32,997 nt of DNA, taken from assembly GCA_910589315.1 (NCBI GenBank), contig CAJUTB010000028.1, forward strand, positions 1 to 32,997. Direction: 5' to 3'. Origin of the DNA: an uncultured Oscillibacter sp. (GTDB taxonomy: Bacteria; Bacillota; Clostridia; Oscillospirales; Oscillospiraceae). Each line of letters starts with the position of its first letter. The first letter of the stretch is position 1. Below are positions 8,045-15,237 of the stretch, one piece after another. The notes under the pieces were generated by a model. That model saw only the letters and a program-made list of their open reading frames with translations. It did not search any database and was not told the DNA's origin. The translations under genes were made by a program, and so were the position numbers.

Positions 8045-8485
8045 CTACTGCTTTTCTTGAGCGGTCTTTTTTTCGTTTATGATAGTATTTTTAATATTCT
8101 GCTCCAGACCAATGCTGTATATAACGGAAATAGTCAACAGAATACAAAAGATGATAGCAATACGAACAGGCGTTATAATATCAAAAACAAAACGGATAAA
8201 AAGGGCAACGCCAAAGAAAACCACGAGAAGAATAATAGGAAGATTTGTTTTGGCGAGGGCATATTTACCATAGAGCTTAACAGCAGTTTCATTATGATAC
8301 TGGTGAATGGTAGTTGCATTTTCGCTGGCTGTTCTGGATAAGCCGATATACAGATATCTGCCTGAAATAATGATAGTAATTGCCCATTGCCACCATTCAG
8401 CCGCTATAATGCCTGATGCAAAAAAGAGCAGCGCACCCGCACAGAATACCCCAAACATAAACATTGGTTTATTATATATCTTCAA
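8045..8485 (-). CDS. Small four-helix membrane protein, function unknown
   Basis: A protein of about 146 residues. The preferred start is TTG 8485, 8 nt after GGAGG; an in-frame GTG at 8500 overlaps the ribosome site, so it is unlikely. Four hydrophobic segments form two hairpins: one pair near residues 8-45, then a polar His/Asn/Lys loop (about 50-83), then a second pair near 84-130. A charged Lys/Glu/Gln tail ends the protein. I recognise no domain. The gene is markedly AT-rich (many AAA, ATA, TTT codons) compared with the GC-rich genes on both sides, and it carries its own promoter and terminator. That combination suggests horizontal acquisition. It might be an immunity or membrane-stress protein, but nothing in the sequence proves this. 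Confidence 0.7.
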   Translation of the reverse strand: MKIYNKPMFMFGVFCAGALLFFASGIIAAEWWQWAITIIISGRYLYIGLSRTASENATTIHQYHNETAVKLYGKYALAKTNLPIILLVVFFGVALFIRFVFDIITPVRIAIIFCILLTISVIYSIGLEQNIKNTIINEKKTAQEKQ

Positions 8486-8532
8486 ATCCTTCACCTCCAC
8501 AAATTCCGATATATTGAACCATTCCTTAATAT

Positions 8533-8561
8533 ATTATAGCGCACATGGACGATCTGGTCAA
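8533..8561 (-). promoter_or_regulatory. Sigma-A promoter of the AT-rich membrane-protein gene
   Basis: Minus strand: TTGACC (8556-8561), 17-bp spacer, TATAAT (8533-8538), about 45 nt upstream of the chosen start. Near-consensus, so expression is probably constitutive. Confidence 0.75.
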
Positions 8562-8779
8562 GCCGGAAGTGATAGAGCAAGCAAGGCGTCGGGATATCCT
8601 TTTGGATTTCCCGATGCGTCTTGTTGGGGTGTCCCTTGGACGGAGCGGAGTGACGTAAGCTGCGTGAAACGGTGAGCCGCGAGCGATCCGGGCGGCAGTC
8701 CCGCAGGTCGCACGAATACACTCCAGAAAGACCGTTTTTCCCCGAAATTTTTCAACTAAATTCTTTCAGCCGCTGCGTG
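8562..8779. other. Intergenic hairpin-bearing stretch without a gene
   Basis: About 220 bp between the membrane-protein promoter and the GH3 stop. A long imperfect hairpin occupies about 8581-8624: arms of roughly 19-21 nt around a TTTT loop, with TCCCGA/TCGGGA and GGAT/ATCC pairing. A GC-rich tract with repeated GGAGCGGAGTG- and GCGAGCG-like words follows (8640-8715), then an AT-rich tail. Small open frames on both strands have no ribosome site. It resembles a dispersed intergenic repeat, but only one copy is present here. No terminator for the GH3 gene is obvious. Confidence 0.45.
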
Positions 8780-9997
8780 TTAAGACGCTGCGCCGGAAGG
8801 GCTGGAGGGATTCCCGTCCAACAGGCCCGCGGGCAAAAGCCCCAGGTTCTGTTTCCATTGCAGCACACGGGCGCAGGCCGCGTCGATCACGCTTTCTTCC
8901 AGCGCGCCGCTTTGAACGGCCTCGATCACCTTTGGTATCTGCGTCCGGTAATCGGTAGTGATGATCAGATCATTCCCCGCCGCTACGGCTATCACAGACA
9001 CTGCGCCGTCCTTGGCGTAAGCGGCGACGGCGTCCATAGCGAGGTCATCAGTCATAATCACGCCGTCGAATTTCAGCGTCTCCCGAATAACCTGGTGCAC
9101 AGCGGGCGACAGCGACGCGGGAAGTCCGGCGTCCATACAGGTGACAAGATTGTGGGAGACCAGAACGGCGGTTTTCCCGTCTCCGGCGGCGATGCCGCTT
9201 TGAAACGGCAGAAAATCGTTTTCGGTAAATGTTTCCATAGGCCGCTTGTCAATGGCAATGCCGGTATGTGTGTCTGCATTGTTCCCGTAACCGGGAAAAT
9301 GCTTCAGTACGCTCCCCAAACCGCCGCTGCTCATGGTGTTTACCACGGTTTCCACATAGGCCGCCGTGGTCTGGGCGTCCTCCCCGATGGTGCGGGGATA
9401 TATGAAATCGGCAGGGTTCGTGGAAACGTCCGCCACCGGGGCGAGATTTACATTAAATCCCAGAGCTTGCAGAAGCTGATTTTTTTCGCGGGTGCTGGCT
9501 GCAAGAGCCTCCGGCCCGGCCTCCCAGACCTTGCGGGCGGAAGGAAATTTAGTGGAACGAATGTGCGGGTTGGAGCTGACGCGCACAACGCTTCCGCCCT
9601 CCTCGTCCACACCGATTAACAGCGGAATGTCCGCCGCCGCCTGATACCCGGCGATGGCTTGTACCAAATCGTTTGCCGTTTTATCCTTGGTGTCCCGGCC
9701 AAAGAGAATATAGCCCCCTAAACGGTACGTCTGCACGTCGGCCGCGGCGTTTTCCGCCGGACAGCGGACAAAGAATAACTGCCCGACTTTTTCTTCCAGC
9801 GTCAGCGTTTCCAGGAACGCGGCGATTTTCTCGCCTTCCGACTGTTCCGCAGGCGGCGGGGGTTCCTCCGGCGGTTCCAAGGGGAGATTCTGCGCGGTTT
9901 CCTCCGTACCGGCGGGCGGGGGCGCCTCCGCAGGCGGCGCGCTGCCGCAGGAGGTGAGGAGCAGAAAAAGTGCGGTGAATAGCAAAAGACGTTTCAT
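8780..9997 (-). CDS. Glycoside hydrolase family 3 lipoprotein (NagZ-like)
   Basis: A 405-residue surface lipoprotein. A lipobox (LLTSC, Cys17) ends the signal peptide, and a Pro/Glu-rich spacer (about 19-53) lifts the enzyme off the membrane. A GH3 barrel follows. The NagZ signature is KHFPGYG (232-238) followed by DTH (242-244, His general acid/base), and the nucleophile Asp lies in MTDDLAMDA (D317/D318). This pattern fits a beta-N-acetylhexosaminidase acting on peptidoglycan fragments or other GlcNAc glycans. Usual NagZ proteins have His or Asp at the second position of the GxG; here it is Tyr. The start has GGAGG 6 nt upstream. It is divergent from the Fur-family operon and monocistronic. 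Substrate is inferred from the family. Confidence 0.88.
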   Translation of the reverse strand: MKRLLLFTALFLLLTSCGSAPPAEAPPPAGTEETAQNLPLEPPEEPPPPAEQSEGEKIAAFLETLTLEEKVGQLFFVRCPAENAAADVQTYRLGGYILFGRDTKDKTANDLVQAIAGYQAAADIPLLIGVDEEGGSVVRVSSNPHIRSTKFPSARKVWEAGPEALAASTREKNQLLQALGFNVNLAPVADVSTNPADFIYPRTIGEDAQTTAAYVETVVNTMSSGGLGSVLKHFPGYGNNADTHTGIAIDKRPMETFTENDFLPFQSGIAAGDGKTAVLVSHNLVTCMDAGLPASLSPAVHQVIRETLKFDGVIMTDDLAMDAVAAYAKDGAVSVIAVAAGNDLIITTDYRTQIPKVIEAVQSGALEESVIDAACARVLQWKQNLGLLPAGLLDGNPSSPSGAAS

Positions 9998-10077
9998 AAA
10001 AAACCTCCGGTTTTGTTTTGGTTATCGTATCACGTCCGGATATTTTTTGCAACCGTACCGGTTCGACGGTTTTCTTC

Positions 10078-10121
10078 TTGACAATTTCCGCCATCCGGCT
10101 ATAATGTGATAATGATTCTCA
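10078..10121 (+). promoter_or_regulatory. Promoter with Fur-box-like operator
   Basis: TTGACA (10078-10083), 16-bp spacer, TATAAT (10100-10105). Immediately downstream, 10107-10121 reads TGATAATGATTCTCA. It matches the Fur-family 7-1-7 inverted repeat (TGATAAT-N-ATTATCA) at all but one base. It covers the expected transcription start, so a metal-loaded Fur-family protein bound here would block initiation. The first gene of the operon encodes such a protein, implying autoregulation. Confidence 0.8.
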
Positions 10122-10142
10122 AATTCAAGGAGGAACCGCGCC

Positions 10143-10559
10143 ATGTCATACAGTACAAAGCAGCAGCAGGCCATTCTCCAGGGCCTGGAACACCACGGCG
10201 AAACGCCGGTCTCCGCCTCGGAGCTGGCGGACGAACTGCGCCAGGACGGGTGTCAGGTGAGTCTGGCCACAGTTTACCGGCAGCTGGAAAAGCTGGCGGA
10301 AACCGGACAGATTCACCGCGTCGCGGCAGACAACGCCACCTTGTACCGTCCCTGCCCCGCCCAAAAGGCCCAAAGCTGTTTGCTGCTGCGTTGCAGCGCC
10401 TGCGGGCGGACCGAACACCTCGAATATCCGCAGATCCAGTCCTTTTACCAGCAGCTGGAGGAGGAACACGGCTTCCGGACGGACCCCTGTCAGACGGTTT
10501 TAACGGGCCTGTGCGCCCGCTGTGCGGGCCAGGAGGCCGCCGGACATGGAAGCGTCTGA
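10143..10559 (+). CDS. Fur-family metalloregulator, probably Zur-like
   Basis: A 138-residue repressor. It has an N-terminal winged helix (recognition helix around SLATVYRQLEKL, 40-51) and a C-terminal dimerisation domain. The structural zinc site is complete: CSAC (C84, C87) and CARC (C124, C127). The usual HHHH-type sensing motif before the first CxxC is replaced by QSC (C79), and the usual His before the last CxxC is Cys116. The sensory site is therefore thiol-rich, which favours zinc over iron. It heads an operon with an ABC importer; GGAGGA is 7 nt before ATG. The binding site upstream looks more like a Fur box than a Bacillus Zur box. Zinc is my preferred effector, but iron or manganese cannot be excluded. 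Confidence 0.85.
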   Translation: MSYSTKQQQAILQGLEHHGETPVSASELADELRQDGCQVSLATVYRQLEKLAETGQIHRVAADNATLYRPCPAQKAQSCLLLRCSACGRTEHLEYPQIQSFYQQLEEEHGFRTDPCQTVLTGLCARCAGQEAAGHGSV

Positions 10560-11259
10560 GCTGATCGTCTGCCGGGACGTGTCCCTGGGCTACGAGGGCC
10601 AGAGCGTTTTGACGCATTTGAATCTGTGCGTAAAAAGCGGGGATTATCTCTGCATCGTCGGGGACAACGGCTCCGGCAAATCCACGCTCTTACGGGGCCT
10701 TCTGGGCCTTTTGCCGCCGCAGTCCGGCGAAATTTACCGCGCGCCGGAGCTGGAACAGGGGGCGGTGGGATACCTGCCCCAGCAGACGAAAGCCCAGCGG
10801 GATTTTCCGGCAACGGTTCTGGAAGTGGCGCTCTCCGGCTGTCTGAACCGGCGGAGTTTTCGCTTTTTCTACTCTGCGGCCCAGAAATCGGAAGCCCTGA
10901 TGAACCTGGGCAAGCTGGGGGTCCTGGAGCTGAAGGACGCCAGCTACCGCGACCTTTCCGGCGGACAGCAGCAGCGGGTTTTGCTGGCGCGGGCGTTGTG
11001 CGCGGCAAGCCGTCTATTGATTTTGGACGAGCCGGTCACCGGCCTGGACCCTGCCGCCGCGCAGGACTTGTACAAAACGCTGTCCTACCTGAACCGCAAG
11101 GAAGGCATGGCAATTTTAATGGTCACCCACGATCTCCGCCCGGCCCTCCGCAGTGCGGGGACCGTATTGCACATCGGACGCACGGGGTATTTTATCGGCA
11201 CGCCGGCGGACTATCTGGCCTCCCCCCAGGGGCGGCGGTTTCGGGAGGCGGCAGAATGA
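10546..11259 (+). CDS. znuC: Metal ABC transporter ATP-binding protein (ZnuC-like)
   Basis: A 237-residue cytoplasmic ATPase that would power metal-ion uptake. It has Walker A GDNGSGKST (39-47), a Q-loop region (YLPQQTK), signature LSGGQQQR, Walker B LLILDEP and the switch His in VTHD. The start is ATG 10546, 9 nt after AGGAGG and inside the last codons of the regulator gene (14-nt overlap), so translation is probably coupled. It overlaps the permease gene by ATGA. Similarity is to the ZnuC/AdcC/MntB group. The symbol reflects best-fit context and is not proof of zinc. Confidence 0.85.
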   Translation: MEASELIVCRDVSLGYEGQSVLTHLNLCVKSGDYLCIVGDNGSGKSTLLRGLLGLLPPQSGEIYRAPELEQGAVGYLPQQTKAQRDFPATVLEVALSGCLNRRSFRFFYSAAQKSEALMNLGKLGVLELKDASYRDLSGGQQQRVLLARALCAASRLLILDEPVTGLDPAAAQDLYKTLSYLNRKEGMAILMVTHDLRPALRSAGTVLHIGRTGYFIGTPADYLASPQGRRFREAAE

Positions 11260-12074
11260 GTATTTTACAGATGTTTTCCTTTCCCTTCATTCAGCGCGCG
11301 CTGATTGCGGGGATTATGGTGAGCCTGTGCGCGGCGTTGCTGGGCGTGCCGCTGGTCCTCAAGCGTTATTCCATGATCGGGGACGGCCTGTCCCACGTGT
11401 CGTTCGGCGCACTGGCGGTTGCCGTGGCGATGGGCTTCGCGCCGCTGTATTTTGCGATTCCGGTGGTGATTGCCGCCGCGTTTCTGCTCCTGCGGGTGGC
11501 GGACAGCCCCCATTGGAACAGCGACGCCGCCATAGCTGTCGTCAGCGCGTCGTCTCTCGCGCTGGGCGTGCTGGTAATCTCCCGCACCTCCGGCATGACT
11601 ACCGATGTGGACAATTATATGTTCGGAAGCGTCCTGGCCATGTCGAAAGCGGATGTGCTGCTGTCGGTGGTACTCTGCGGGGCGGTGCTGGCGTTGTACA
11701 TCTTTTTCTATCACAAGATTTTTGCCGTTACCTTCGACGAGAGCTTTTCCCGTGCGACGGGCCTCCGGGCAAACCGGTATAACACGCTCCTGGCGATTCT
11801 CACGGCTCTGACCATCGTTTTGGGAATGCGGATGATGGGCGCGATGCTGATTTCGTCCCTGGTGATTTTCCCTGCTCTGACGGCCATGCGTGTGTTTCGG
11901 AGCTTCCGGGGCGTGGTGCTGTGCGCGGGAATTACGTCGGTGGCGTGTTTCTTTGCTGGTTTGATGATTTCGTTTTCCAGCTCCACGCCGGTGGGTGCGA
12001 CGGTAGTTGCGGCGAATCTGGCATTGTTTTTGGCGTCCTGCCTGCTGGCGGTTTTTCGCCGGAAGCGGCGGTAA
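11256..12074 (+). CDS. znuB: Metal ABC transporter permease (ZnuB-like)
   Basis: A 272-residue permease of the ABC-3 family with about eight membrane helices. It includes the family-typical DGLSHVSFGALAVA near residues 43-56 and the late GMRMMGAMLISSLVIFPALTA region. It would form the membrane channel for Zn/Mn with the adjacent ATPase. The start overlaps the ATPase stop (ATGA). The operon ends here with a strong terminator, and no substrate-binding lipoprotein (ZnuA/AdcA) is encoded nearby. Either the binding protein is elsewhere in the genome or this importer is incomplete. Confidence 0.87.
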   Translation: MSILQMFSFPFIQRALIAGIMVSLCAALLGVPLVLKRYSMIGDGLSHVSFGALAVAVAMGFAPLYFAIPVVIAAAFLLLRVADSPHWNSDAAIAVVSASSLALGVLVISRTSGMTTDVDNYMFGSVLAMSKADVLLSVVLCGAVLALYIFFYHKIFAVTFDESFSRATGLRANRYNTLLAILTALTIVLGMRMMGAMLISSLVIFPALTAMRVFRSFRGVVLCAGITSVACFFAGLMISFSSSTPVGATVVAANLALFLASCLLAVFRRKRR

Positions 12075-12124
12075 TCCCCGGACGTGCGGGATGGAGCCGG
12101 ACGGTTTGTTATAAGAAAACGAAT

Positions 12125-12163
12125 ACCCGCTGGAAACAGATGCGTTCCAGCGGGTGTTGTTTT
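12125..12163 (+). terminator. Terminator of the metal-transport operon
   Basis: A perfect 11-bp stem (ACCCGCTGGAA with TTCCAGCGGGT) with a 9-nt loop, followed by a T-rich run (GTTGTTTTA). The gap 12164-12266 to the next promoter is AT-rich and shows nothing else. Confidence 0.88.
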
Positions 12164-12266
12164 ATGTTGGACACCCAATGGCTATTTCAAATTTTCAGGT
12201 GTGTTTGACAGCTGGTAACGAGGCTGAATCGTTCCATTTTTTGTTTTGGAAAAATCGAAAAAAGCC

Positions 12267-12321
12267 TTGACAGCTGCAAACTACTGTGATAGTATGAACT
12301 TGTAAACTATTGCAATAGTTT
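12267..12321 (+). promoter_or_regulatory. Promoter with two BlaI-type operators
   Basis: -35 TTGACA (12267-12272), 17-bp spacer, -10 TAGTAT (12290-12295). Operator 2 is a perfect 18-bp palindrome, AAACTATTGCAATAGTTT, at 12304-12321, over the expected start site. Operator 1 at 12278-12295 (AAACTACTGTGATAGTAT) matches it at 14 of 18 positions and covers the spacer and -10. The 26-bp phasing resembles the paired operators of bla/mec promoters, where BlaI/MecI dimers bind in tandem. The sequence differs from the staphylococcal TACA/TGTA half-site. Confidence 0.85.
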
Positions 12322-12339
12322 TGAAAGGAGGCTTTCGCC

Positions 12340-12693
12340 TTGAAACTCTTTGACTCCGAATTAAAAGTCATGTCAGTTCTCTGGAGACTGGGGGATCGCA
12401 CAGCAAAAGAAATTTCCAACATTCTGAACGAAGAAACCGGCTGGAACCAGAACACCACCTACACCGTTATCAAAAAATGCATCGCCAAAGGGGCCGTAGA
12501 ACGCCAAGAACCCAATTTCCTTTGTCATGCCCTGGTTTCCAAGGCTGAAATTCAGGCCGCCGAAACCACCGAGCTGATCGGCAAATTATTCGACGGCTCC
12601 CCGGACCTGCTGTTCGCCTCGCTGATCAGCCATCAGAAGCTCTCGCCGGAACAGCTGGAACACCTTCGGAAAATCGTGGCGGAGGGAAAGTGA
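12340..12693 (+). CDS. BlaI/MecI/CopY family repressor
   Basis: A 117-residue winged-helix repressor starting at a TTG codon, 8 nt after AAAGGAGG. The N-terminal DNA-binding domain has the family pattern (VMSVLWRLGDRTAKEISNIL, then TTYTVIKKCIAKGAVER). A short C-terminal dimerisation helix region follows. In the BlaI family the repressor is inactivated by proteolysis after a membrane-bound M56 protease senses a signal. The next gene, 6 nt downstream, encodes such a protease, so the pair is a signalling unit that also controls its own promoter. No beta-lactamase or penicillin-binding protein gene follows, so the regulon may lie elsewhere. Family assignment is firm. Confidence 0.9.
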   Translation: MKLFDSELKVMSVLWRLGDRTAKEISNILNEETGWNQNTTYTVIKKCIAKGAVERQEPNFLCHALVSKAEIQAAETTELIGKLFDGSPDLLFASLISHQKLSPEQLEHLRKIVAEGK

Positions 12694-12699
12694 GGCGTT

Positions 12700-15195
12700 A
12701 TGGACCTGCTGCAAAGAAGCCTCGCCGGCGGGCTGCTGATTCTCGCTGCCGCCGGGTTCCGGGCTGCGGCTCTGCGGCGTATGCCGAAGGGCGTGTTTTT
12801 GTCGCTCTGGTGGGTGGCCGCCGCGCGTCTGCTGCTGCCCCTGGAAGCGCAGTCCCGGTTCAGCGTTTACACGCTGCTGCAAGCCCTGCGGCCAGAGCCG
12901 GAGGCGTTTGCGCCGGTTTTACCCGCGCCCGTGACGGGCGGAATCCCAGTTCAGATTCTTCCGCCGGTTACACCGGCTGAGACCGTCCCGGCGGCGGCTC
13001 CCTTCCCTGTGAAAACGGCAGTTTGGCTGACGGTCGCGGCGTTGCTTGCGCTGTGGTTTCTGGGAAACTACGTCCGCTGGCGGCGTCGTTTCCGGGAATC
13101 GCTGCCGGTGAAGCATCCCAATGTGGCCTGCTGGCAGGCGGAACGGCCCTGGATTCAGGTCCGGGTTTCCGATCAGATTTCCGCGCCGCTGACTTACGGT
13201 CTGCGGCATCCGGTGATTCTTCTGCCGAAAGGAATGGACCTCTCGGACAAAGACGCCCTGCGCTGTATCCTGACCCATGAGGAAGTCCACATCCGGCGGC
13301 TTGACGGTCTGCTGAAGCTGGCGTTGACGGCCGCGCTGTGCGTCCACTGGTTCAACCCGGCGGCGTGGCTGATGTACGCGCTGGCAAACCGCGACATGGA
13401 GCTGCGCTGCGACGAGGCCGTTTTGGCCGCGCTGGGCCGCGACAGCCGGGAATTGTACGCAATGACCTTAATTCAAATGGCGGAAAACCGCCATATGCCT
13501 CTATGCAGTTTTTCGCGAAAAAACGGCATGGAAGAAAGGATTCTTTCGATTATGAACTTCAAGAAAAAATCAGTTCTCACCTGGATTTTGGCGCTGGTGC
13601 TGGCGGCGTGCATTACCACCGTGTTTGCAACCTCCGCCATGACGGCCGGAAAAACCGTTTCCGCCCCGCCGGACGGCCCCGACGCCCAGTTTTATGCAGA
13701 TTCTTCCGCAGAGACTGCCGCCGCTTGGGATGAAGTCCTGGCCCCTTACGTCCCCTTTGGCCTCACTTATGTCTTTGACGACCCCGACCTCGACGGAAAC
13801 GGCCTGAAAATGTATTTTGAGGGCCGGGAGGTGCGCGGTATTTTTGACAATAAATCCGGCGCCTGGATTACCGAACACGCTGGAAACGGAACTTATGGCA
13901 AAGACGCAGCAGAATTGTACGCCGTGTACGACGAAAACGGTTTAACAGGTCTCCGTTTTGCAACAGAGGAGGAGCAGTTTGAATGGGCCGAACGGCGGGA
14001 GGCCAGTTCGGATATGGCGGCCCTGGAGATGCTGCGGGAGAGCGTACGGTTTGAAACTGACGTTTGTTCCTTCACCGTCCCGGAACGGGAGGGGGATTGG
14101 AATATCTGGATTTCCGGACGCATTGTCACAGCGGACGGTATGGGCGTAAGCGTCCACTACCTGGAAGCGGAGAGCGAAAAGGGCGAGTGGATTCCTGGAA
14201 AAACCTACTCCTTTGAGGAAACGTCCCGGAAGGTGGACGAACTGATTATGGAGGCGTCTTTTGGCAGTGCAACTGCATCCTTTGACCTTTTGCTGGATAC
14301 CGCGGGCCTGGACCCGGTTTTTGGAGCGGAAAACCCGCCGGAACTTCCGGCGTCCAAGAACAGTGTTCCGGAGGGAATGTCGATGGTTTGGCCCGTTGAC
14401 GACGACTGGAAATTGGCGGCCACGTGGTTTAATCCTCGCGCCGAGGACCCGGATGACAGGGCGCATAACGGCGTAGACATCGCCGGTATGGAAGCGGGCA
14501 GTCCGATTTATGCCGCGGCGGCTGGTACGGTGAAAGAGGCCGGTTTTCAGGTGAAAAACGGCAATTATGTCCGTCTGGACCACGGAAACGGTCTGGAAAC
14601 CTTCTATGCCCACTGCCAGAGCCTTCAGGTCAAAACCGGCGACGCGGTAACGTTGGGGCAGACCATTGCCACCGTGGGCAGCAGCGGCCTTTCTACCGGT
14701 CCCCACCTGCATTTTGAGATTCTCCTGAACGGCGAACAGCAGGACCCTCTTGCGTACTACCAAGCGGGGGAGGCGTCTTACGCCGCCTGGGCAGAGCGGA
14801 CCGCAGCAAAGGAACCTTTGAGTATGGAGGCAAAAGAGGCATTGGAAAAGCGGCTGATTCTGTGGGCGGAGGAGACGCTGGTGGACGGCGAATATCCCCG
14901 GAACAAAAACGGCCAGACTTACGCGCCGAATGGAGCGCTGACGAGCTTGGTAGGCGCTCCGCCGGACCTGATTGGGGCCAAGGCAACGAATGGACGTTAT
15001 GGCTATGTATCCCGGGAGGAGCTTGCGGAGCACGGACATCGTGTTCACCTTACCTGGGGAACCCTGGAAAGAGTATCGGACACAGAAGCTGTGGAACCCT
15101 ATTCCCTGCCGGTCTACGACGCGGAAGGCGAAGTAATCGGGGAATTTATCATCGAGGCAGGCGGCACGAATACAACGTCTCGTTCTGCCGGGTGA
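12700..15195 (+). CDS. M56 (BlaR1-type) protease fused to M23 LytM sensor domain
   Basis: An 831-residue membrane protein. Helices lie at about 8-24, 32-48, 107-124 and 290-312. The cytoplasmic M56 metalloprotease has zinc motif HEEVH (193-197) with a downstream CDEAV acidic ligand (E239). It would cleave the BlaI-type repressor encoded just upstream. Outside the cell, about 313-555 is an unassigned region. An M23/LytM domain follows, with zinc ligands H589, D593 (HNGVD) and H671 (GPHLHFE) and catalytic-type H638 and H669. The C-terminal part (about 700-831) has NGQTYAPNG, PDLIGAK, GRYGYVSREEL and a final VIGEFII motif. Classical BlaR1 carries a penicillin-binding sensor here. The M23 domain suggests sensing or cutting peptidoglycan cross-links. 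All catalytic residues are present. Function is inferred from architecture. Confidence 0.85.
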   Translation: MDLLQRSLAGGLLILAAAGFRAAALRRMPKGVFLSLWWVAAARLLLPLEAQSRFSVYTLLQALRPEPEAFAPVLPAPVTGGIPVQILPPVTPAETVPAAAPFPVKTAVWLTVAALLALWFLGNYVRWRRRFRESLPVKHPNVACWQAERPWIQVRVSDQISAPLTYGLRHPVILLPKGMDLSDKDALRCILTHEEVHIRRLDGLLKLALTAALCVHWFNPAAWLMYALANRDMELRCDEAVLAALGRDSRELYAMTLIQMAENRHMPLCSFSRKNGMEERILSIMNFKKKSVLTWILALVLAACITTVFATSAMTAGKTVSAPPDGPDAQFYADSSAETAAAWDEVLAPYVPFGLTYVFDDPDLDGNGLKMYFEGREVRGIFDNKSGAWITEHAGNGTYGKDAAELYAVYDENGLTGLRFATEEEQFEWAERREASSDMAALEMLRESVRFETDVCSFTVPEREGDWNIWISGRIVTADGMGVSVHYLEAESEKGEWIPGKTYSFEETSRKVDELIMEASFGSATASFDLLLDTAGLDPVFGAENPPELPASKNSVPEGMSMVWPVDDDWKLAATWFNPRAEDPDDRAHNGVDIAGMEAGSPIYAAAAGTVKEAGFQVKNGNYVRLDHGNGLETFYAHCQSLQVKTGDAVTLGQTIATVGSSGLSTGPHLHFEILLNGEQQDPLAYYQAGEASYAAWAERTAAKEPLSMEAKEALEKRLILWAEETLVDGEYPRNKNGQTYAPNGALTSLVGAPPDLIGAKATNGRYGYVSREELAEHGHRVHLTWGTLERVSDTEAVEPYSLPVYDAEGEVIGEFIIEAGGTNTTSRSAG

Positions 15196-15206
15196 ATCCC
15201 AATAGG

Positions 15207-15237
15207 AACGCCGCCCGAAAAGGGGCGGCGTTTTATT
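15207..15237 (+). terminator. Terminator after the M56-M23 gene
   Basis: A perfect 10-bp stem (AACGCCGCCC with GGGCGGCGTT), loop GAAAAG, then TTTATTAT. The T-rich tail overlaps the stop codon of the convergent NUDIX gene, so the two units meet here with almost no spacer. Confidence 0.85.
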
